Assembly (NCBI RefSeq): GCF_033097525.1
Contig: NZ_CP109907.1
Location: 4,154,001-4,218,000, forward strand
Length of the DNA: 64,000 nucleotides
Reading direction: 5' to 3'
From: Sphingobacterium sp. UGAL515B_05
GTDB lineage: Bacteria; Bacteroidota; Bacteroidia; Sphingobacteriales; Sphingobacteriaceae
Positions 1-8,261 of this stretch are shown here, piece after piece. Within the stretch, counting starts at the first letter, position 1, and every line of letters starts with the position of its first letter. The position numbers were made by a program, and so were the translations under genes. A model generated the notes under the pieces. It was not told the DNA's origin, searched no databases, and was given only the letters and a program-made list of their open reading frames with translations.

Positions 1-405
1 GCAACGCTGAACCGGGGTGGCGTACGTATCGGTACTGCAGAGATCTATAATGTTTTAAATAGAACCGAAGGGGTCTTGGATAGTTTGGTTATCTGTGTAG
101 ATCATGAAAATGGATCATCTGATATGTTGCTTTTTGTTCAATTGGACAATGGTTTATTGAATGATGCGTTAAAAGGGGAAATTAAAAGGGAGCTTCGGCA
201 GCAATATAGTCCGCGACATGTGCCTGACGATATTTTTCAGGTAGCGGCTATTCCTTACACGTTAAGCGGTAAAAAACTGGAGCTGCCTATTAAGAAGATT
301 TTTTCGGGAATGCCTGTAGAAAAAGCGGTCTCAGTAGATATTATGCGGAACAGAGAATCCTTGGCAGACTTTGAAGCGATCAGTAAAATCTGGAGAAGAT
401 CTTAA
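1..405 (+). CDS. acetoacetyl-CoA synthetase, C-terminal part (cut by window edge)
   Basis: The frame is open from base 1, so the gene starts upstream of the window. It reads through NRGGVRIGTAEIY, the hinge/AMP-binding segment typical of acetoacetate-CoA ligases, and ends with IPYTLSGKKLELPIKKI. That segment contains the C-terminal catalytic lysine region (SGKKLE) of the acyl-adenylate ligase superfamily. The family activates acetoacetate with ATP and CoA in the cytoplasm. It lies beside HMG-CoA lyase and a methylcrotonyl-type carboxylase, so it probably handles the acetoacetate released from leucine breakdown. Only about the last 134 residues are visible. The exact substrate is inferred from the motif and the neighbourhood. 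Confidence 0.85.
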   Translation, partial: ATLNRGGVRIGTAEIYNVLNRTEGVLDSLVICVDHENGSSDMLLFVQLDNGLLNDALKGEIKRELRQQYSPRHVPDDIFQVAAIPYTLSGKKLELPIKKIFSGMPVEKAVSVDIMRNRESLADFEAISKIWRRS

Positions 406-429
406 GTATAGTATGCTATAAAAATACCT

Positions 430-482
430 AATTAGAAAACCCCTCGGATGATGAAGTTTATCGTTTGAGGGGTTTTCTAATT
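430..482. terminator. bidirectional intrinsic terminator
   Basis: A 16-bp perfect inverted repeat (430-445 with 467-482) has an A-rich 5' flank and a T-rich 3' flank. It lies between the convergent ends of the synthetase and the carboxyltransferase, so it can stop transcription from both sides. Confidence 0.85.
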
Positions 483-496
483 TAATTTTACTCCAC

Positions 497-2104
497 TCAA
501 ACCTGTATAACACCTACATTATACCGTTCTAGAATAGGCTTTTCGTTGGCCGCTTCAATTCCCATGCTGATGACTTTTCGTGTTTCTTCAGGTGCTATAA
601 TTCCATCAACCCATAATCTTGCAGCAGCGTAATACGGACTCAGTTGCTCGTTGTACCGATCTTCGATTGATTTAAGGAGACTGTTTTTTTCTTCTTCATT
701 TATTTCTTGACCCTTGGCTTTTAACGCTGATTCTTGGATTTGAAACAGTGTCTTGCCTGCAGCGGCACCGCTCATGACAGCCATTTGGGCGGTAGGCCAA
801 GCGTAGATTAGTCGTGGGTCATACGCTTTTCCACACATCGCATAGTTTCCAGCGCCATAACTATTTCCAACAATAAAGGTAAATTTTGGGACTACGGAAT
901 TGGCCATTGCATTTACCATTTTTGCTCCGTCTTTGATAATCCCCCCTTGTTCTGATCGGCTTCCTACCATAAATCCAGTGACGTCCTGAAAAAATACAAG
1001 CGGAATGTTCTGCTGGTTGCAATTCATGATGAATCGCGCTGCCTTATCTGCTGAATCACTATAGATAACCCCGCCCATCTGTATTTCCATTGCGTTGCCG
1101 GGTTTCTTGGCTTTGATAATTTCACGTTGATTGGCAACAATGCCGACAGCCCAACCGTCTACACGTGCGAGGGCGCAGACAATTGTTTTTCCATAATCGG
1201 GTTTGTATTCCTCTAAAGTGTCTGCATCTACAATTGCATCCAAGATATCCTGCATGCGATAAGGTTTTGTCCTGTCTTCGGGAAGAATCTCTACTATTTT
1301 ACTCGGATCTGTTTTTGGAGGAAGGCTTTTCTTTCTGTTGAAATTAGCTTTTGTATTTCCACCTATTTTATCGATAACATTTTTTATAGCCTCTAAACAA
1401 CTTTGGTCGTCGGGAAATTTATTGTCTGTCACGCCGGATATCTCCGAATGGGTAGAAGCTCCGCCGAGTGTTTCAGCATCTACGGTTTCACCTATCGCAG
1501 ATTTGACCAGGTATGGGCCTGCTAAAAATACAGAGCCTGTTCCTTCGACGATAAAAGCGTAGTCGGACATGATCGGGAGATAAGCACCACCTGCCACGCA
1601 GCTTCCCATGATTGCTGCAATTTGAGGGATACCCATGGAAGACATTCGGGCATTGTTACGGAATATGCGGCCAAAGTGTTCTTTATCGGGAAATATTTCA
1701 TCCTGCATCGGTAAAAATACGCCTGCAGAATCTACCAAATAAATAATTGGAAGATTGTTTTCCATGGCAATTTCCTGTGCACGTAAATTTTTCTTGGCAG
1801 AAATAGGGAACCAGGCTCCTGCTTTTACGGTTGCATCGTTAGAGACGATGACACATAGCTTGGATTTTACATAGCCCAGTACCGCTGCACAGCCTGCATT
1901 TGTGCATCCACCATGTTCTTTATACATTCCTTCGCCGGCAAACATGCCTATTTCCAGATATTCTCGGTCTGGGTCCAGTAGATATTCTATTCGTTCCCAG
2001 GCTGACATTTTGCCCTTTTCTTTCAGTTTTTTTATTTTATCGATGCCACCACCTAGTTTTAAATTTTCTCTTTTTTGGCGAAGTAATGCGAGTAGCTCCT
2101 TCAT
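497..2104 (-). CDS. acyl-CoA carboxylase, carboxyltransferase (beta) subunit, methylcrotonyl-CoA type
   Basis: This 535-residue protein has the two crotonase-fold halves of biotin-dependent carboxyltransferases. The N half has GRIFRNNARMSS and MGSCVAGGAYLP, which form the acyl-CoA pocket. The C half has FFQDVTGFMVG, GGIIKDGAKMV and GNSYGAGNYAMCG, which form the carboxybiotin site. The GGI-KDGAKM form fits methylcrotonyl-CoA carboxylase better than propionyl-CoA carboxylase. It would transfer CO2 from biotin to 3-methylcrotonyl-CoA in leucine degradation. The biotin carboxylase/biotin-carrier alpha subunit is not in the window. It is divergent from the acyl-CoA dehydrogenase operon over a 148-bp gap, and the cluster supports the leucine role. 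Confidence 0.85.
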   Translation of the reverse strand: MKELLALLRQKRENLKLGGGIDKIKKLKEKGKMSAWERIEYLLDPDREYLEIGMFAGEGMYKEHGGCTNAGCAAVLGYVKSKLCVIVSNDATVKAGAWFPISAKKNLRAQEIAMENNLPIIYLVDSAGVFLPMQDEIFPDKEHFGRIFRNNARMSSMGIPQIAAIMGSCVAGGAYLPIMSDYAFIVEGTGSVFLAGPYLVKSAIGETVDAETLGGASTHSEISGVTDNKFPDDQSCLEAIKNVIDKIGGNTKANFNRKKSLPPKTDPSKIVEILPEDRTKPYRMQDILDAIVDADTLEEYKPDYGKTIVCALARVDGWAVGIVANQREIIKAKKPGNAMEIQMGGVIYSDSADKAARFIMNCNQQNIPLVFFQDVTGFMVGSRSEQGGIIKDGAKMVNAMANSVVPKFTFIVGNSYGAGNYAMCGKAYDPRLIYAWPTAQMAVMSGAAAGKTLFQIQESALKAKGQEINEEEKNSLLKSIEDRYNEQLSPYYAAARLWVDGIIAPEETRKVISMGIEAANEKPILERYNVGVIQV

Positions 2105-2213
2105 AATTTATAATCTTGGTTTTAAAAAGCTGTTGAATTAAGAATTTCTTATTTTTAGATAAATTTAAAATAAAATTTTAAAATATTTGCAATTTTATTC
2201 CTAAATATTTTGA

Positions 2214-2221
2214 TATATTTG
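2214..2221 (+). promoter_or_regulatory. -7 box (TATATTTG) upstream of acyl-CoA dehydrogenase operon
   Basis: It matches the Bacteroidota TAnnTTTG -7 consensus 31 bp before the operon's first ATG. The nearest TTG is at 2187-2189 with a 24-nt spacer, longer than ideal. Confidence 0.45.
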
Positions 2222-2252
2222 AATTGAATTACCGATTGTAAATTTAATATTC

Positions 2253-3407
2253 ATGCTTATGTTTATTGAAAATAAACAACAAATGGATATGATCAGACAA
2301 AGTGCGCGAGATTTTGCACAGTATCATATCAAACCTCATGTGATGGAATGGGACGAAGCCCAAATATTTCCAATAGAAGTTTTTAAAAAGTTAGGCGAGC
2401 ACGGTTTCATGGGTGTGATCGTTCCTGAAGAATATGGTGGATCGGGACTCGGATACCAGGAGTATATTACCGTTTTGGATGAGATTTCCAAGGTGTGTGG
2501 CTCAATCGGGCTTTCCGTAGCGGCGCATAATTCGTTATGTACAAATCATATATTAAGCTTTGCCAGTGAAGAACAGAAGAAACGTTATCTTCCAAAGTTG
2601 GCGACTGCTGAATGGATCGGTGCCTGGGGACTTACAGAGACAGGTTCTGGTTCGGACGCTGGTGGAATGACGACATTTGCTGAGCGAGATGGTGATCACT
2701 ACGTGTTAAATGGTTCTAAAAATTTTATTACGCATGCCATCAGTTCTAGTGTTGCTGTCGTTATTGCGCGGACGGGGGCTAAGGGAGATAAAAAAGGGAT
2801 GTCAGCTTTTATTGTTGAGAAAGGTACACCTGGATTTACAGCAGGAAAGAAAGAAAATAAATTGGGGATGCGCGCCTCAGAAACTGCCTGTCTGTTTTTT
2901 GATAATTGTCGGATTCATCGGGATCAACTCATCGGTGAAGAAGGGCAGGGCTTCGTGCAGGCCTTAAAATTATTGGATGGCGGACGTATTTCTATTGCGG
3001 CACTTTCTTTGGGTATTGCACGCGGAGCTTACGAGTGCGCGTTGAAATATGCACACGAGCGTGAGCAGTTTGGGAAAAAGATTTACGAATTTCAGGCGGT
3101 TTCTTTTGCGCTTGCAGATATGGCTACACAAGTAGAAGCCAGTGAACTGTTGACGAGGCAGGCGGGTTATTTAAAGGATCATGGAGATCGTGTTTCTAAA
3201 ATTGGTGCGATGGCTAAACTTTATGCGTCAGAGGCTGCCGTTAGTGTCTCGAATGAATCTGTACAAATCTTTGGTGGTTATGGATTTACAAAGGACTATC
3301 CTGCCGAAAAGTTTTTTAGAGATGCCAAGTTATGTACAATAGGTGAAGGAACTTCAAGCATTCAGAAAATGGTGATCGCTAGAGAGATTGAGAAAGATAT
3401 TTTATAG
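2253..3407 (+). CDS. acyl-CoA dehydrogenase
   Basis: This 384-residue FAD flavoenzyme oxidises acyl-CoA to the 2-enoyl-CoA and passes electrons to ETF. Visible family signatures are WGLTETGSGSDAGG (residues about 125-138), REQFGKKIYEFQ, and IFGGYGFTKDYPAEKFFRD near the C-terminus. A glutamate at residue 365 in IGEGTSSIQ sits where short- and medium-chain dehydrogenases carry the catalytic base. Classical isovaleryl-CoA dehydrogenases usually lack it there and use an internal glutamate. The neighbourhood (HMG-CoA lyase, carboxyltransferase) suggests a role in leucine catabolism, but the substrate cannot be fixed from sequence. An alternative ATG lies two codons downstream. It is first in a three-gene operon with HMG-CoA lyase and a crotonase. 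Confidence 0.9.
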   Translation: MLMFIENKQQMDMIRQSARDFAQYHIKPHVMEWDEAQIFPIEVFKKLGEHGFMGVIVPEEYGGSGLGYQEYITVLDEISKVCGSIGLSVAAHNSLCTNHILSFASEEQKKRYLPKLATAEWIGAWGLTETGSGSDAGGMTTFAERDGDHYVLNGSKNFITHAISSSVAVVIARTGAKGDKKGMSAFIVEKGTPGFTAGKKENKLGMRASETACLFFDNCRIHRDQLIGEEGQGFVQALKLLDGGRISIAALSLGIARGAYECALKYAHEREQFGKKIYEFQAVSFALADMATQVEASELLTRQAGYLKDHGDRVSKIGAMAKLYASEAAVSVSNESVQIFGGYGFTKDYPAEKFFRDAKLCTIGEGTSSIQKMVIAREIEKDIL

Positions 3408-3413
3408 CATATT

Positions 3414-4253
3414 ATGAGGGATCAAGTTGTATTGGTTGATTGCCCAAGAGACGCTGTTCAAGGGCTTCATAACTTTATTGAGACAGATAAGAAAATAAAA
3501 CATATCAATACGTTAATCGAAAGTGGGCTGTTTGATGTTATTGATTTTGGATCTTTCGTTTCGCCGAAAGCAGTTCCGCAGTTGGCGGATACAAAAGCAG
3601 TACTGGAAGGGATCAGAACGAATGAGCATGTGAAGTTATTGGCGATTGTTGCCAATCTTCGGGGTGCGCAGGAGGCGGTTCTAGAGGAAAAAATCGACTT
3701 TATAGGGTATCCATTTTCAATATCGGAAACATTTCAACTTCGAAATACCAATATGGGCTTGGCGGCTTCTTATCAGCAGGTAAAAGAAATGAAAGCTTTG
3801 GCCGACTCGCAGCATAAATCTCTAGTCGTTTATATTAGCATGGCTTTTGGAAACCCATACAGTGACCCTTGGTCCTCGCTTTTGGTTGAAGAGTGGATTG
3901 GAAAATTAGGCGATCTTGGCATTCTGGAATTTTCTTTGGCAGACACAACTTCAGAAGCCGATGCAAATCAGATTTCAGAATTATTTAGTTTTGTTAAAAC
4001 TCGTTTTCCAACACTGGAAGTAGGTGCGCATTTTCATGCAAGGCGAGAGGAAAGTCTTGCAAAGATTGAAGCAGCTTACCTAGCGGGGTGCCGTAAATTT
4101 GAAGGCGCATTGCTCGGTTATGGCGGCTGTCCATTTGCAAAAGATGATTTGGTTGGTAATATACCTTCAGAGCTGTTGTTGCATTATTTTGGACGAGGGA
4201 CTGATGCTGAAATAATCGGATTGGAGCATAGCTTCAGACAAATGATTTTGTAG
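3414..4253 (+). CDS. hydroxymethylglutaryl-CoA lyase
   Basis: This 279-residue TIM-barrel lyase would cleave HMG-CoA to acetoacetate and acetyl-CoA, the last step of leucine degradation. Residues CPRDAVQ (10-16) hold the Arg-Asp pair of the HMGL-like family, HFHARREE carries metal-binding histidines, and GGCPFAKDDLVGN (237-249) is the Cys-bearing active-site loop. It is slightly shorter than mammalian enzymes because it has no targeting peptide. It lies 6 bp after the dehydrogenase and directly abuts the crotonase (TAG then ATG), so the three genes look co-transcribed and translationally coupled. The product, acetoacetate, matches the synthetase at the left edge. Confidence 0.9.
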   Translation: MRDQVVLVDCPRDAVQGLHNFIETDKKIKHINTLIESGLFDVIDFGSFVSPKAVPQLADTKAVLEGIRTNEHVKLLAIVANLRGAQEAVLEEKIDFIGYPFSISETFQLRNTNMGLAASYQQVKEMKALADSQHKSLVVYISMAFGNPYSDPWSSLLVEEWIGKLGDLGILEFSLADTTSEADANQISELFSFVKTRFPTLEVGAHFHARREESLAKIEAAYLAGCRKFEGALLGYGGCPFAKDDLVGNIPSELLLHYFGRGTDAEIIGLEHSFRQMIL

Positions 4254-5030
4254 ATGGAAAAACTGAATTTTATTAAAGTGCATGTTGAGGGGCATGTGTT
4301 AAACTTGACCTTAGCCCGTTCGGATAAAAGAAATGCTTTTAGTCCGACAATGGTGAGCGAAATAGCCTATGCATTGAATCTGGCGAATAGCAATCCTGAT
4401 GTTTGGTTAATACAAATAGAGGCTGAAGGTCCGGTGTTTTGCGCCGGTATGGATCTTAAAGCTTTTGAGGATCCTACATTGGATATTGGTAATCCGGCAA
4501 TTCCTAAGGTTGAAAAGTCACTGGCGGAGATATTTGCCTGTTTAGATAAGCCTTCAATCTGTGTTGTTAGGGGAGATGTTATTGCAGGTGGTTTTTTGAT
4601 AGCATTATCCTGTACGTATTTGTTTGCCCTCCCTCAGGTACGTTTTTCTTTGCCTGAAGTGAAAATTGGGCTCTTTCCATTTCAGGTGTTAGCGTTGCTT
4701 ACAGAATACATGCCTGAAAGAAAAGCGATGGATCTCTGTATCAGCGGTCGGTCTTTTTCTGCGGAGGAGGCTTTGGAAAAGGAAATCTTGTATGGCATGC
4801 TGGATCCTGAAGAAACAGTATTGACAGAATTGAAAAGGACGATTCTGGAAAATGCTCCCTTGGCTATATCACGGGGATTTGTAGCACTGCGAAAATTAAA
4901 AGAGCAAGATTATGATGATAAGTATAACTTTCTATTGGAGAGCTTGGCAGATTTGCGTAAAACCAATGATTTCAAAGAGGGAATGGATGCAATGCGAAAT
5001 AAAAGAAAAGCCAACTGGCAAAATAGCTAA
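4254..5030 (+). CDS. enoyl-CoA hydratase/isomerase family protein (possible methylglutaconyl-CoA hydratase)
   Basis: This 258-residue crotonase-fold protein has KRNAFSPTM near the N-terminus, the oxyanion-hole stretch GPVFCAGMDLKAF (59-71), and FSLPEVKIGLFP (131-142). The second oxyanion segment reads GDVIAGGFLIALSC. The first of the two catalytic glutamates of classical enoyl-CoA hydratase is a leucine here (L115), whereas the second is kept (E135). In this operon it would be expected to hydrate 3-methylglutaconyl-CoA to HMG-CoA. The lost glutamate makes isomerase or another crotonase reaction possible. Its start codon follows the HMG-CoA lyase stop with no gap. Confidence 0.75.
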   Translation: MEKLNFIKVHVEGHVLNLTLARSDKRNAFSPTMVSEIAYALNLANSNPDVWLIQIEAEGPVFCAGMDLKAFEDPTLDIGNPAIPKVEKSLAEIFACLDKPSICVVRGDVIAGGFLIALSCTYLFALPQVRFSLPEVKIGLFPFQVLALLTEYMPERKAMDLCISGRSFSAEEALEKEILYGMLDPEETVLTELKRTILENAPLAISRGFVALRKLKEQDYDDKYNFLLESLADLRKTNDFKEGMDAMRNKRKANWQNS

Positions 5031-5507
5031 TTAAAATGATCGAAAACTAGGTCTGCTTGTCAGCGGCGAGAATTCCCAGGGAATGGAGCTAAGAGCGATC
5101 AGGAGAGCTAGTCCAAACCAGATTAATAATATTTTAAAACGTCGATCGTTTGTATCGGCGTTTTTGCTTTTAAGGGCACCTAATGTTAAGCAGATCGCGG
5201 CAATAATCATCATGCTACTGTGCTCCATGCCAAAGAAGCGAATTTGCCTGAGGTGAACAGCCTCGTCGAAATGTTGCAGGAAGTACTGTGTGATGGGGCT
5301 CAGTACATAGAGGCTAAAACCTAAAACTAGCTGAATATAAAAAGAAATAACCGTAGTTTTTACAAGAAATTGATCGGTAGGGGAGAATGGAAGTCTCTTT
5401 TTTCTTTTGTAAAAAAAGTTCACGAGACTAAAAGTTAGTACAATCAGTACCTCCCATCTCCATAAAGAATGCATCGCTAGAATGAAAGGATAAATGTGAT
5501 TCATCAT
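5031..5507 (-). CDS. four-helix integral membrane protein, cytochrome b-like
   Basis: This 158-residue protein has four hydrophobic segments, at about residues 20-37, 53-72, 96-112 and 128-143. Histidines lie at the start of the first helix (AMHSLWRWE) and of the third (GMEHSSMM), a pattern seen in Bacteroidota proteins often labelled cytochrome B. Haem binding is therefore possible but not shown, and no characterised function is known to me. Its stop codon abuts the end of the crotonase gene on the other strand, so the two genes are convergent without a spacer. Confidence 0.6.
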   Translation of the reverse strand: MMNHIYPFILAMHSLWRWEVLIVLTFSLVNFFYKRKKRLPFSPTDQFLVKTTVISFYIQLVLGFSLYVLSPITQYFLQHFDEAVHLRQIRFFGMEHSSMMIIAAICLTLGALKSKNADTNDRRFKILLIWFGLALLIALSSIPWEFSPLTSRPSFRSF

Positions 5508-6206
5508 ACAGACAAAGATGGTAATAAAATAGATTTAAAGCTATTTTAAGCAATAGCATCGCCTAAATAAAAGGCAGTTTTTTATCAGTTGACTAATCTG
5601 TTGTTCAAGGGGTGTCATATTTATGTGTATTTATTGTTTATGTAAGTTTTTTATTGTTTTGATTATTAGTCTGTTTTGTGTTTTGTTTAACTCTTGGTTA
5701 ATACTGCTGTTGCGTGTAATTTGGTATTTGTCGGTCAGATGGAGAATAACGATTAACTGGTCCAAATAGACAGCTCAAATGATTGCAAGAACAAAGGTGT
5801 TTCCTATTGAACAATCAATACTGCTCTTGTGTGTTTTATTTTTGGCTGTTTTTAGCCTCTCTGAGGTGGTATTTATCCTTTTCAAGGGGTTTTGTATGGT
5901 TTTGATTTATTTCGTGCTTAGAATGGGGGTTATTTTAGTTTTGGCGGATAGTTATAATTTGCTCAGTTTTTTAACACGGATAACGTATGTCGTTAAAGTT
6001 GCGTTTTGTTTATTACGAATTTTATAATTTATTTAAATAACTATTTGTTTGTCAATTTATTATGTTTATTACATAAATTGAGTGTTTATGTTATCCTATG
6101 CGCGATTGGCGGTATTAAAATAAATTAATGCCTGAGCGTAAGCAAAGCTCTGCCTGTGTTTTTTTAAAATATTTTTGGAATTATATAAAATTCGTTTCTA
6201 TATTAG
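5508..6206. other. AT-rich intergenic stretch without a confident gene
   Basis: The roughly 700-bp gap separates the divergently transcribed membrane protein and ABC operon. One hydrophobic ORF of 82 codons (5779-6027) exists, but its low-complexity F/L/V composition and the T-rich DNA suggest chance. No tRNA or clear hairpin was seen. Confidence 0.5.
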
Positions 6207-6226
6207 TGTATTAATTAAATAATACA
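6207..6226. promoter_or_regulatory. palindromic operator candidate for the GntR/YtrA-like regulator
   Basis: Two perfect 7-bp half-sites, TGTATTA and TAATACA, are separated by 6 bp. They end 5 bp before the ATG of the ABC operon, which itself encodes a GntR-type repressor. YtrA-subfamily regulators are known to bind long TGTA...TACA palindromes in front of their own operons, so negative autoregulation is likely. Confidence 0.65.
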
Positions 6227-6231
6227 GTAGT

Positions 6232-7083
6232 ATGGTTACTATCCAAAATCTAAATTTCAGCTATAGTAAATCAAGGCCACTCTTTCTTCATATGGATCTT
6301 GAATTGAAGCAGGGGCATATCTATGGCTTATTGGGGAAGAATGGTGCTGGCAAATCGACTTTGCTTAAGAATATCGCCGGTTTGGTATATCCTGTTTCGG
6401 GGCGAGTTGATGTGCTGGGGCATAACCCTAATCGAAGGGAGCCCTCCTTATTAAGGGAGATTAGTTTTATTCCGGAAGAGTTTTATCTCCCTGCCGTAAA
6501 ATCAGAACAGTTTCTGAAAGCTAATGCAGGGTTCTACCCCAACTTCGATCAGGTATATTTTGATCAGCTTATTCGTGAGTTCGATATTCCCATTGAGCAA
6601 AAATTAGCAAACATGAGTTATGGACAGAAAAAGAAATATATTATTTCTTTCGGTTTAGCGTCTAACACAAAAGTGATCATCATGGATGAGCCAACGAATG
6701 GTTTGGATATTCCTTCTAAGGTTCAGTTTCGAAAGATCATGGCTTCTGCCATTACTGACGATCGATGTGTGATTATCTCCACACATCAGGTGCGTGATCT
6801 GGATAATCTTATTGATGCTGTTATTCTACTTGATGATCATAAGGTCGCACTCAACGCTTCGATGCATGTGATTACGGATCGTTTATACTTTAAAAAAGTA
6901 AGAGAGTTGCCTTTGGATACACTCTATTCCGAAGAAGGGGTGGGCGGTTTTAATGTTATTCTCCCAAACCCGGCGGTAGAAGATTCGAAACTGGATTTGG
7001 AGTTGCTATTTAATGCAGTGTTACAGTGCAAGGAAAAAATTACGGACCTTATTAAACATGATGAATATGTCAAATCTATTTAA
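6232..7083 (+). CDS. ABC transporter ATP-binding protein
   Basis: This 283-residue cytoplasmic ATPase has Walker A GLLGKNGAGKST (32-43, Lys41), Walker B VIIMDEPTNGLD, a switch histidine in STHQ, and a signature loop reading MSYGQKKK instead of LSGGQ. The relaxed signature is common in YtrB/YtrE-like and antibiotic-stress exporters. It overlaps the following permease gene by about 25 bp, so the two are translationally coupled. With the permease and the GntR regulator it forms a YtrABC-like operon probably induced by envelope stress or a peptide ligand. The substrate is unknown. Confidence 0.88.
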   Translation: MVTIQNLNFSYSKSRPLFLHMDLELKQGHIYGLLGKNGAGKSTLLKNIAGLVYPVSGRVDVLGHNPNRREPSLLREISFIPEEFYLPAVKSEQFLKANAGFYPNFDQVYFDQLIREFDIPIEQKLANMSYGQKKKYIISFGLASNTKVIIMDEPTNGLDIPSKVQFRKIMASAITDDRCVIISTHQVRDLDNLIDAVILLDDHKVALNASMHVITDRLYFKKVRELPLDTLYSEEGVGGFNVILPNPAVEDSKLDLELLFNAVLQCKEKITDLIKHDEYVKSI

Positions 7084-7876
7084 TGCTACGCGTTTAGTTG
7101 GACTGATTCGAAGACAATGGATTGGTTTTGGACGGATTTATCTGATGTCAATAGGGATTATTGCTGGGGTAATTTTTGGTTTTTATGCAGTTAATTTGGG
7201 ATCAAATTATGATGATATCAAAAAGAATACTGTTTATTCGTTGCTAAATTTCAGAGCACCGTTGTTTTGTATCTTGGGACTCTTTTTTGTAACGGTTATC
7301 TCGAGCAGTTATTTTGCTGACCTAGGGAAAAAGACCCGGGCGATTTTTGAGCTGATGATTCCTGCTTCACAATTGGAAAAGTTTCTGGTCAGCTTATTCT
7401 ATACGGTTGTCGTGAGTATTGGTTCATATTTATTGGTCTTTTATTTGATCGATTTGGCATTTGTTTCTTATTTGAGGAGCGTTGGTTCTGTTGTTTTAAA
7501 TGAAGCACAACCATCAGGAGAGGTGGTTAGTGTGGATTTATGGCAGTACTTTTTCAAGGTTCAATACCCTGAACCAGCTTATTATTTTTGTTTTGTACCA
7601 ATTCTTCTGAATGCAATTTTCTTACTTGGTGGGATCGTCTACCAAAACTATCAATATGTCAAGACGGCTATTTTTCTTGTGCTCTACTGTGTTGTTTGGA
7701 TGTGTCTTTTTGTTTACTTAATGAAAACTCAGACCCAGGATACCGTAAGTACAATGGATCATAATTATTGGTCTGATTCAAATCACATTTTTGCGTTGAT
7801 CAGCGCTGTCGGAGTGTTGCTTACCATAATGATTTGGGCAGTTGCTTTTTTAAGATTAAAAGAAAAGGAGATTTAA
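7058..7876 (+). CDS. ABC transporter permease-like membrane protein
   Basis: This protein of about 272 residues has some six hydrophobic segments and a charged cytoplasmic N-terminus. The first ATG of a cluster (7058, 7061, 7067) was chosen. An earlier in-frame ATG at 7013 lies deep inside the ATPase gene and is unlikely. The position right after the ATPase and before a GntR regulator identifies it as the membrane partner of the transporter. I recognise no specific family signature, and the substrate is unknown. It is separated from the regulator gene by only one base, so co-expression is expected. Confidence 0.75.
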   Translation: MMNMSNLFNATRLVGLIRRQWIGFGRIYLMSIGIIAGVIFGFYAVNLGSNYDDIKKNTVYSLLNFRAPLFCILGLFFVTVISSSYFADLGKKTRAIFELMIPASQLEKFLVSLFYTVVVSIGSYLLVFYLIDLAFVSYLRSVGSVVLNEAQPSGEVVSVDLWQYFFKVQYPEPAYYFCFVPILLNAIFLLGGIVYQNYQYVKTAIFLVLYCVVWMCLFVYLMKTQTQDTVSTMDHNYWSDSNHIFALISAVGVLLTIMIWAVAFLRLKEKEI

Positions 7877-7877
7877 T

Positions 7878-8261
7878 ATGGAGTTCAGCGCAAATAAAGC
7901 CATTTACCTCCAGATTGCTGAGTACGTATGTGATCATATTTTGCTAGCGACCTGGAAAGTGGATGAAAAACTCCCCTCGGTAAGGGAATTGGCCGTTCAG
8001 ATGGAGGTCAACCCCAATACTGTTATGCGGACCTACGATATGTTGCAGCAGAAAGAAATTATAGCCAATAAGCGTGGGATTGGTTTTTTTCTGACAGAAG
8101 ATTCAGTGAAGAATGTGAAGTTGTATAGAAAGGCAATTTTTCTAGAAGAAGATCTTCCTTTATTTTTTCGTAATATTTATTTATTGGAAATTGGTCTGGA
8201 TGAGTTAGAACAACGTTATAAACGGTTTGTTAGTCAGAATTTTAATCAAAATGAGTCATGA
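7878..8261 (+). CDS. GntR-family (YtrA-like) transcriptional regulator
   Basis: This 127-residue protein has an N-terminal winged helix of the GntR type: AIYLQIAEYVCDHIL, then KLPSVRELAVQMEVNPNTVMRTYDML, then GIGFFL. It is followed by only about 50 residues, as in the short YtrA subfamily that lacks a large ligand domain. It is the third gene of an ABC operon and likely represses it through the palindrome at 6207-6226. The ATG lies one base after the permease stop, and its end overlaps the next gene by 4 bp (ATGA). The inducer is unknown. Confidence 0.88.
   Translation: MEFSANKAIYLQIAEYVCDHILLATWKVDEKLPSVRELAVQMEVNPNTVMRTYDMLQQKEIIANKRGIGFFLTEDSVKNVKLYRKAIFLEEDLPLFFRNIYLLEIGLDELEQRYKRFVSQNFNQNES

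Noticed and set aside
5779..6027. 82-codon hydrophobic ORF upstream of the ABC operon
   Set aside because: T-rich DNA gives F/L/V-rich codons by chance; no recognisable family, start context or conservation signal.
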